Shown here piece by piece: positions 25,398-31,833 of a stretch of 64,000 bases of DNA. Position numbers and translations under genes: made by a program. Below the pieces are notes generated by a model. That model was not told the origin of the DNA, ran no database searches, and saw only the letters and a program-made list of their open reading frames with translations. How positions within the stretch are numbered: position 1 is the stretch's first letter; each line of letters opens with the position of its first letter. The stretch is from the NCBI GenBank assembly GCA_019670725.1, contig AP024629.1, forward strand, positions 1,302,001 to 1,366,000, read 5' to 3'. This stretch comes from Alphaproteobacteria bacterium SO-S41 (GTDB taxonomy: Bacteria > Pseudomonadota > Alphaproteobacteria > Micropepsales > Micropepsaceae).

Positions 25398-26515
25398 CGC
25401 CCGTCATGGACGCAGAACAGCTCGCATTCATAGACCGCGGCGGGGTGGTGGCCGACATGGATGCGGTAGCCGGGGCAGAGCCGGTCGAGCAAAGCCGGGA
25501 TGCGCCAGAGATGATCGGGCGCGTGATAGGCGGCGATGGCGAGGCCGGGCCGGTCGCGGCGCAGGATTTCGGCGGCGCCTTCGAGCGCGGCGGGATCGTG
25601 GCCTTCGATGTCGATCTTGATGAAATCGACGCGGTCATTGGCGAAGAGGCGGTCGAGCGTTTCGATGCGGATGCTGGCGCGCGCGCCTGCCTTGCCGCGC
25701 AGCGTGGCGCGGGGATCGGTGCCGGCTTCCTCGCTGTCGATCTCGGCGGTCATCGGTGTCGCGCCGGCGCCGAAGGGGACGGGCGTGATCTGTGAGCCGA
25801 AGGCGTGGGTCGCAACGGTGCGTTCGAGCGCGGCGAAGTTCTGCGGCAGGGGTTCCAGCGCGCTGACGCGGGCCTTGCCGTTCAGGCGGCCGAGATAGGC
25901 GATGGCGCTGTCGCCGTCGTAAGCGCCGACATCGACGATGTGGTCGTCGCGGAACGGCCCGAGATCATCGGCGGTGTAGTCGTAATAGCCGTGGAGGCGT
26001 GGGTTCCGGGCGAGGCGGAGCGGGTCCATCGTCCAGCGGAAGGCGGTGAGCGCCTCGACGTAAGCGCGCGACGCGTCGTCGGCGAGGCGGGACGGGAGCC
26101 AGCCGAGATAGTCGGCGGCGTCCGTGAAGGCCGCTTCGCCGAAATGACCGGCGAACATCGGCGAGATGAAGGGGAAGACGGCGTCGGCGGAAATGCCGAG
26201 GCCGCGAAGCTGGCGGGCGATCTCGACCTGGTAGACGGAGGCGATGACGACGGCGGTCGTGCCGTCCATCAGCGCGGGCAGCGCGGCGGGCGCGATGACG
26301 GGGCAGCCGCGGAACTGCGTGCCCTGCTTGGCGGCGCCGTTGTCGGCGAAGGCGATGACGGGAATGCCGTAGCGGGCGAGGACGCGCTCGACTTCATGCG
26401 CGCTGGCGCCGGCGCCGAAGAGGATGGCGCGCTTGAAGCCGGCGAGGGCGTCGATGCCGCGGGGGGCACCGAGGCGGGCGAGGGTGGCGGTTGCCGGTTT
26501 GGCCTGGGCGCTCAT
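25394..26515 (-). CDS. FkbM family methyltransferase with N-terminal Rossmann-like domain
   Basis: A 373-residue protein. The first ~120 residues contain AILFGAGASAHEVERVL, a nucleotide- or sugar-binding-like module. The FkbM methyltransferase part has HIVDVGAYDGDSAIAYL (SAM motif I) and FIKIDIEGHDPAALEGA (family signature). FkbM enzymes O-methylate sugars and natural products. The start at 26515 overlaps the stop of the upstream methyltransferase gene (ATGA). Probably acts on the glycan made by this locus. Confidence 0.9.
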   Translation of the reverse strand: MSAQAKPATATLARLGAPRGIDALAGFKRAILFGAGASAHEVERVLARYGIPVIAFADNGAAKQGTQFRGCPVIAPAALPALMDGTTAVVIASVYQVEIARQLRGLGISADAVFPFISPMFAGHFGEAAFTDAADYLGWLPSRLADDASRAYVEALTAFRWTMDPLRLARNPRLHGYYDYTADDLGPFRDDHIVDVGAYDGDSAIAYLGRLNGKARVSALEPLPQNFAALERTVATHAFGSQITPVPFGAGATPMTAEIDSEEAGTDPRATLRGKAGARASIRIETLDRLFANDRVDFIKIDIEGHDPAALEGAAEILRRDRPGLAIAAYHAPDHLWRIPALLDRLCPGYRIHVGHHPAAVYECELFCVHDGR

Positions 26516-27453
26516 GATTTCACCGCGACGATGGTGGCCTCGCGGCCGAGCCCGGCCGAGGCCAGCGCACCGTAGAAGCGGCGGCGGGCCTCGCCGAGAC
26601 CGGCGGTCTCGAAAGCGAGGTCGAAGGATTTGCGTTTGGCGTGGCAGGCGCGGCCGAGCGCGGGATCGGCGACATAGTCGTCGCCCATCAGCAGGAACGC
26701 TTCCATCGGGAAGCTGGTGAGGCGCTCGACGGGGGTGAAGCCGAGGCGGGTCATCAACGCTGCGAGGGAGTCGAAGTCGAAATAGTTGAGATGGTGCGGC
26801 GGGGCGATCCACCACGGCGCCTGGCCCTTGGCGTCGCGCGCGGCGAGCTGGAGCGGGCTGAAATCGTTGGGCACCGTCAGGCAGATGACGCCGCCGGGAT
26901 GCAGCAGGTCGTAGGCGAGCTGCAGCGTGCCGACGGGATCGGCGAGATGTTCCAGCACATTGGTGGCAGCGATGGCGTGTGCGCGGGGCAGGCCGCGCGC
27001 GACGGCCTCGGCGACGGTCGTATTGTGCACGGTCATGCCGCGCGCTTGGGCAAAGGCGGCGGCGCGGCGCGAGGGTTCGATGCCGATGGCGGTCCAGCCC
27101 TTGGCGGTCGCGGCTTCCAGGAAGAAGCCGGGGCCGGAGCCGATCTCGATGAGCACGCCGGGCTTGCGGCCGAGCGCGCGCGCCATGGCGTCGAGGCGGT
27201 CGTGCTGGACGAGCTGTGCCCAATCCTGGTCGGTGCGGGCGTCCTGGAGATAGGTGGGCTTGGCGTCGCTGTAGTAGTTTTCGGCGTATTCGGTGGCGAG
27301 CGCGGCGGCATCGGGCAGCGGCACGGCGTGGCGGAAACCGCAGGTGCGGCACGCGATGATGTCCATGCCGTTGGCATGACCGTCGACCGGGCCGGCATGG
27401 CCGTTCCAGTCGGTCTCGCTCATCGTGCGCGGTGCGGGCGCGGCGGCGCTCAT
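26512..27453 (-). CDS. Class I SAM-dependent methyltransferase
   Basis: A 313-residue protein, first gene of the ten-gene minus-strand sugar operon. VLIEIGSGPGFFLEAA is SAM motif I; ATNVLEHLADPVGTL and GGVICLTVPNDFS follow as in sugar methyltransferases. A single CxxC (CRTCGF) near residue 36 may be a remnant of the zinc-binding N-terminus found in sugar C-methyltransferases. It is divergent from the NeuB-like gene. Substrate unknown. Confidence 0.88.
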   Translation of the reverse strand: MSAAAPAPRTMSETDWNGHAGPVDGHANGMDIIACRTCGFRHAVPLPDAAALATEYAENYYSDAKPTYLQDARTDQDWAQLVQHDRLDAMARALGRKPGVLIEIGSGPGFFLEAATAKGWTAIGIEPSRRAAAFAQARGMTVHNTTVAEAVARGLPRAHAIAATNVLEHLADPVGTLQLAYDLLHPGGVICLTVPNDFSPLQLAARDAKGQAPWWIAPPHHLNYFDFDSLAALMTRLGFTPVERLTSFPMEAFLLMGDDYVADPALGRACHAKRKSFDLAFETAGLGEARRRFYGALASAGLGREATIVAVKS

Positions 27454-27563
27454 GTCTGCGTATCCCCGGTTGCAGCATTCGCACCCGTCGCACTTGAGAA
27501 TTCGTTAACGCGGAGCGGCGATGCTCACGACTCATTGACCATAAGTGTCCAGTACCCCTTTCC

Positions 27564-28421
27564 ATGCCGGTCCATTTCTGCGCCGAGGTTTCGTCCAATC
27601 ACGCCCGTGACCTGACACGGTGCCTCGCCTTCGTGGACGCCGCGGCGGATGCGGGCTGCGATTCCGTGAAGTTCCAACTCTTCAAGCTGGACGAGCTGTT
27701 CGCGCCGGAAATCCTGGAGCGGAGCGCGAAGCATCGCGCGCGGCGCGAGTGGGAATTTCCAGTCGAATTGCTGGCGCCGGTCGCCGAGCATTGCGCGGCA
27801 CGTGGCATCCAGTTCGCATGCACGCCATTCTATCTGGATGCCGTCGCAGCGCTCCGGCCCTATGTCGCGTTCTACAAGATCGCGTCCTATGAGCTGCTGT
27901 GGGACGATCTGCTGATCGCCTGCGCGAAAACGGGCAAGCCCGTGGTGCTCTCGACGGGCATGGCCGATCTGGACGAGATCAGGCACGCTGCGAAGGTGCT
28001 GCGCGACGCCAATGCCTCCGCCATTCGCCTACTGCACACGGTGTCCGCCTATCCGACACCGCCTGGCGAGGCGAACCTCGCCTCGATCGACATCATTCGC
28101 CGCGCGACCTGGTGTCCGGTCGGGTGGTCGGACCACACGGTCAGTCCCGGTGTCATCCATCGCGCGATCCATCGCTGGGGCGCGGGGTTCATCGAGTTTC
28201 ACCTGGACCTTGATGAGACGGGTGCGGAATACGCCTCGGGACATTGCTGGTTGCCGGAACAGATCGCGCCGGTGATCAAGGCGGTGCGCGAGGGCGAGAC
28301 GGCCGACGGTTCGGGGTTGAAGACGGCGGCGCCGTCGGAGCTGTCGGATCGCGAGTGGCGGGCCGATCCTGTGGATGGGCTGAGGCCGCTGCGCCGTGTG
28401 CGCGCGGATTGGGCGGCGTGA
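27564..28421 (+). CDS. N-acetylneuraminate/pseudaminate synthase family protein lacking the SAF domain
   Basis: A 285-residue TIM-barrel enzyme of the NeuB/PseI family, which condenses phosphoenolpyruvate with an amino sugar to give a nine-carbon acid. HFCAEVSSNHARDL matches the N-terminal motif; GWSDHTVSPGV and FIEFHLDLDETG carry the two metal-binding His residues, and LSTGMADLDEI is conserved. It ends after the barrel; the ~60-residue SAF (antifreeze-like) domain that completes the active site in known PseI and NeuB is absent. No strong Shine-Dalgarno is seen. The stop overlaps the next start (TGATG). Confidence 0.88.
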   Translation: MPVHFCAEVSSNHARDLTRCLAFVDAAADAGCDSVKFQLFKLDELFAPEILERSAKHRARREWEFPVELLAPVAEHCAARGIQFACTPFYLDAVAALRPYVAFYKIASYELLWDDLLIACAKTGKPVVLSTGMADLDEIRHAAKVLRDANASAIRLLHTVSAYPTPPGEANLASIDIIRRATWCPVGWSDHTVSPGVIHRAIHRWGAGFIEFHLDLDETGAEYASGHCWLPEQIAPVIKAVREGETADGSGLKTAAPSELSDREWRADPVDGLRPLRRVRADWAA

Positions 28422-30214
28422 TGCGGATCGCGGCGATCATCCAGGCGCGGATGGGCTCGACGCGCCTGCCGGGCAAATCGCTCATGCCGATCGCGGGGAA
28501 GCCGCTGATTTGGCACATCGTGCACCGGCTGAAAGCCTCGCGGCGGATCGATTCGATCGTGCTGGCGACTTCGACCAATAGCGGAGACGACGCGCTGGCG
28601 GTGTGGGCGGCTGAGAATGGCGTCGTCTGCGTGCGTGGGCCGGAGGACGATGTGCTGGGGCGCTTCGCGCTCGCGGCGGACGCGTGCGACCCGGATATCA
28701 TCGTACGGGTGAATGCCGATGCGCCGCTGATCGACGCACGCTTTATCGATGCGATGTTGGACGCGATGATCGCCGAGGACGCCGACTTCGTAATGCTGGC
28801 GCCGGGGACGACGGCTGCGCATGACGGCGTCGATCCGATGAGCCGGCGAGCGCTCGATCTGATGCTGAAGGAAGCGCGCGAGGACCCGGTGGCGCGCGAG
28901 CATGTCACCGGCTGGCTGAAACTGAATTCGCACCGCATCAAGGTTGCCCTCATGACCCCCGATCCCGCCTATGCCTTCGAAGGGGCGCGGCTGTCCGTCG
29001 ATACGCCCGCCGACGCCGCCTTCATTGAGGCGGTCTATGATCGGCTGGAGGCGCAGGCGGGCGAGGCCTCGTTGACCGATCTCATCGGGCTGCTGCGACG
29101 CGATCCCAAGCTGCTCGCGATCAACGGCCATGTGAAGCAGAAGGCAGTGACGGCGATCAGCGCGAATGTGCTGATCCGCTGCGACGGCGGGAATGCGCTG
29201 GGGCTTGGCCATGTGAAGCGCTGCCTCAATCTGGCGAAAGCGTTGCGCGACGGGCAGGGCTTTGGCGTCACCTTCGCGATGATCGGCGAAGAGAGTGCCG
29301 TGGAGTTGGTGCGCGCTGCCGGCTTTGCCCGGCTCGCCAAGCCGCGCGATCAGAGCGAGCGCGACTGGCTGGCAGATGCGTTGCGTCAGACGGGGGCGGC
29401 GGCGCTGGTGCTGGATGTCAGGACCGAGCTGTCGGAGGGCGACGTGCGCGATCTCCGCGCCGAGGCGCCGCTGATCGTGGCGCTGGACGACGGCTCGCCG
29501 CGACGGCTGGGCGCGCATCTCGCGGTCTACGCGCCGGTGCCGCAGACACGCTCGCTGGCGTGGCCGCATGGCGATGTCGATCTGTGCGTCGGCTGGGGCT
29601 GGTCGCTGATGGGCAGCGAGGCGTGGCGCCAGCCGCGGCCGCTGGATGCCGGGCGCTGCACCTTGCGGGTGCTGGTCGCGATGGGCGGCAGCGATCCGCA
29701 GGGGCTGACGGTGCGCGCGGTGAAGGCCGTGGCGGCGGCCGGGCGCCGCGTGACGCCGGTCGTGGTGATCGGTCCCGCCGTGGCGTTTCCTGAGGCGCTC
29801 GCCGATGCCTGCCAGGCGGCGGCGCCGGATGCGGATATCCGTTTTGCACCGGAGACCCTGATGGACGTCGCGGCGGAATGCGACCTTGCCGTGTTGGCAT
29901 TTGGCGTTTCCGCCTATGAATGCGCGCATGTCGGCGTGCCTGCGCTGTATCTCGGCCTGACGTCCGATCATGCGCTGTCGGCGCAGGGTTTCGACGATGC
30001 GGGGTTCGGGGTGAATCTGGGCGTCGTGGGTGTGCTGCAGGACAAGAAATTGAGCGATGCGATCTTCGCGCTCGCCGCCGATCCCGAGCGCCGGCGCGCG
30101 ATGGCGGCGGCAGGGCGGCTGGCGATCGACGGGCGCGGCGCGGAGCGGCTGGCGCAGGAGATTGCGCGCCGGGTGAGCACGAATGCCGAGGTCAGGCGGG
30201 CTAAGGCTGGCTAA
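28421..30214 (+). CDS. SpsF-type cytidylyltransferase fused to PseG-like hydrolase
   Basis: A 597-residue two-domain protein. Residues 1-235 are a nucleotidyltransferase: IIQARMGSTRLPGKSLMPI is the SpsF signature and RVNADAPLIDARF holds the metal-binding Asp. Residues of about 245-590 match PseG, the hydrolase that removes UDP from the trideoxy sugar: RCDGGNALGLGHVKRCLNLA with the catalytic His near 264, and GVSAYECAHVGVPALYLGL. PseG acts before and the CMP-transferase after the NeuB-type synthase encoded just upstream, so the fusion brackets that step. It overlaps the convergent TPR gene by four bases. Confidence 0.88.
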   Translation: MRIAAIIQARMGSTRLPGKSLMPIAGKPLIWHIVHRLKASRRIDSIVLATSTNSGDDALAVWAAENGVVCVRGPEDDVLGRFALAADACDPDIIVRVNADAPLIDARFIDAMLDAMIAEDADFVMLAPGTTAAHDGVDPMSRRALDLMLKEAREDPVAREHVTGWLKLNSHRIKVALMTPDPAYAFEGARLSVDTPADAAFIEAVYDRLEAQAGEASLTDLIGLLRRDPKLLAINGHVKQKAVTAISANVLIRCDGGNALGLGHVKRCLNLAKALRDGQGFGVTFAMIGEESAVELVRAAGFARLAKPRDQSERDWLADALRQTGAAALVLDVRTELSEGDVRDLRAEAPLIVALDDGSPRRLGAHLAVYAPVPQTRSLAWPHGDVDLCVGWGWSLMGSEAWRQPRPLDAGRCTLRVLVAMGGSDPQGLTVRAVKAVAAAGRRVTPVVVIGPAVAFPEALADACQAAAPDADIRFAPETLMDVAAECDLAVLAFGVSAYECAHVGVPALYLGLTSDHALSAQGFDDAGFGVNLGVVGVLQDKKLSDAIFALAADPERRRAMAAAGRLAIDGRGAERLAQEIARRVSTNAEVRRAKAG

Positions 30215-31698
30215 CGCGCGAGGAGCGCGAGGATCTTCTCGAAGACGATGCGCCACTGGCCGGCGTGGTCGGGGGTGACGCAGGCGACGGCGGGCATAAA
30301 GGGCTCGCGGTCGGCGCCGAGGCTGGTCCACGAGCGGTAGTGCAGCGCCTTATAGGTGGGCACGCCGAGCGCGCCGGCCATCGCGGCGACGGCGGTGGGC
30401 GCTGAGACGACGGCGTCGAGCACCGAGAGCATCGCGGTCGTGCGGTCGAGCTCGTTCTTCTGATCGAGTTCGGGCGGCATGATCAGTGTCTTGCCGCTGA
30501 GCTCCTCGATCGCGCGGATTTCGCTGAGCTCCGCGCCGTATTGCGCGACGACGAAGGTGGCGTCGAGCTTGCCGGCGAACTGCGCCCAGCGCGCGAGAGG
30601 CGCGTACTGGCTGTCGCGTAGGCCGCCCTTGAGGCCGCTGCGCCACGAGATACCGATGACGGGCTTCGTGCCCAGCGACTTCCGCCAGGTGGACCAGACG
30701 GCGCGTTCAATGGCATCGGGCGTCAGCCAGGGCTGCGGATCGCGGGGTTTGCCGCCGCAGAGCATAGGCAGGCTGGCGAGATCGATCGAGAGCGTCGCGC
30801 CATGATCCCAGGCGGAGTCGCAGGAGAGCGTCGCGCCCTCGCGGCGCACCTTGCGGCCGGCGACGGTGACGCCGGGAAGCGAGCGGGCGAACAGGGCTTC
30901 GAGGCGCGGGTCGCATTCGAGCGCGACGGGACCGTCGGCGAGCAGTTGCGGGATGAACGAGGCGAAGGCGATCTGGTCGCCGACGCCCTGTTCCACCATC
31001 ACGAGAAGCTTCGCGCCGTTGCGGGGCGTGCCGTCCCAGCGGGCCGGGGCGCCGCGGCGTTCGATGACGCGGCCGGGGATCTTCAGGCGGTATTCGTAGT
31101 CGCGCCAGCCGGCCTCGACATCGCCCTTGGAGAGCAGCGCCAGCGCGCGGTTGACGCGAAGCTGGGCGTTCTCGGGCGCGCGGCGTACGGCTTCGTCGTA
31201 GAGCGCCAGCGCTTCGGTGATCTCGCCGGCGTCGAAGACGAGATCGGCGAGATTGCCGCGGGCCTCGACCAGTTCGGGATTGAGGCGCAGGGCCTCGCGA
31301 TAGAAGGTCGCGGCGTTCTCGACGTCACCGGTCTCGCGCACGGTGTTGCCGAGCGCGAGCCAGAGACCGGTGATCTCGGGACTGCGCGACAGCGCTTCGC
31401 GGAGCGCGTCGACCGCGTCGCCGTGATGCAGCATGGCGGAGAGGGCGCGCGACAGGCTGATCGTCGCTTCGTGGCGGGTGGGGGCGACGCGCAGGGTTTC
31501 GCGGAAGAACTGGGCAGCGGCCTGGTGGAGGCCAAGCTGGGCGGCGGCTTCACCGAGCGCGTAGAGAACTGAGGGGTTCTCAGGCTCGTGGGCAAGCGCC
31601 TGCTCCAGCGCGCCGATCGCCTCGGCGTGCCGGCCAGCTTCGAGCGCGGAGACACCGTCTTCGTAGAGGCGTCCCGCCTGGGAATGGACCGCGGCCAT
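30211..31698 (-). CDS. TPR glycosyltransferase, paralogue of the FlmG-like protein
   Basis: A 494-residue protein with the same plan as the protein at 9455-11188: TPR repeats over residues of about 5-200 (AATFYREALRLNPELVEAR), then a GT-B-like part (VIGISWRSGLKGGLRDSQYA; SAPTAVAAMAGALGVPTY). I chose the ATG at 31698 behind GAAGG. It is divergent from the IN-motif/propeller protein, as its paralogue is divergent from the flagellin block, so each may modify a different exported flagellar protein. That assignment is inference. Confidence 0.75.
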   Translation of the reverse strand: MAAVHSQAGRLYEDGVSALEAGRHAEAIGALEQALAHEPENPSVLYALGEAAAQLGLHQAAAQFFRETLRVAPTRHEATISLSRALSAMLHHGDAVDALREALSRSPEITGLWLALGNTVRETGDVENAATFYREALRLNPELVEARGNLADLVFDAGEITEALALYDEAVRRAPENAQLRVNRALALLSKGDVEAGWRDYEYRLKIPGRVIERRGAPARWDGTPRNGAKLLVMVEQGVGDQIAFASFIPQLLADGPVALECDPRLEALFARSLPGVTVAGRKVRREGATLSCDSAWDHGATLSIDLASLPMLCGGKPRDPQPWLTPDAIERAVWSTWRKSLGTKPVIGISWRSGLKGGLRDSQYAPLARWAQFAGKLDATFVVAQYGAELSEIRAIEELSGKTLIMPPELDQKNELDRTTAMLSVLDAVVSAPTAVAAMAGALGVPTYKALHYRSWTSLGADREPFMPAVACVTPDHAGQWRIVFEKILALLAR

Positions 31699-31721
31699 GG
31701 TGGTACCTTCGCGCGGCTGGC

Positions 31722-31736
31722 TTAACGAGGCGTTAA
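31722..31736. promoter_or_regulatory. Candidate CtrA box between the TPR glycosyltransferase and propeller genes
   Basis: TTAA-CGAGGCG-TTAA has the exact TTAA-N7-TTAA spacing recognised by CtrA. It lies 24 bases before the TPR gene and about 100 bases before the propeller gene. Confidence 0.45.
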
Positions 31737-31802
31737 GCATGGTTAAGCCGAGGGATTTTCTTTAGTTCCCCTTAACGCCCCGGGGGGCACAATTGCCGCA
31801 GG

Positions 31803-31826
31803 CGGAGCCATGTCTCCGTGCGGAGG
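31803..31826 (+). promoter_or_regulatory. Alternative hairpins at the ribosome binding site of the propeller gene
   Basis: CGGAG (31803-31807) can pair with CTCCG (31814-31818). The same CTCC can instead pair with GGAG of the Shine-Dalgarno GGAGG (31822-31826) through a four-base loop. The two pairings exclude each other, so the leader could switch the start at 31834 on or off. Confidence 0.3.
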
Positions 31827-31833
31827 ATTGATC

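Noticed and set aside
31785-31799. GGGCACAATTGCC as a sigma-54 promoter for the propeller gene
   Set aside because: The GG-to-GC spacing is nine rather than twelve; at correct spacing the -12 box is CCGC. It may be a GGCA-N4-TGCC dyad instead.
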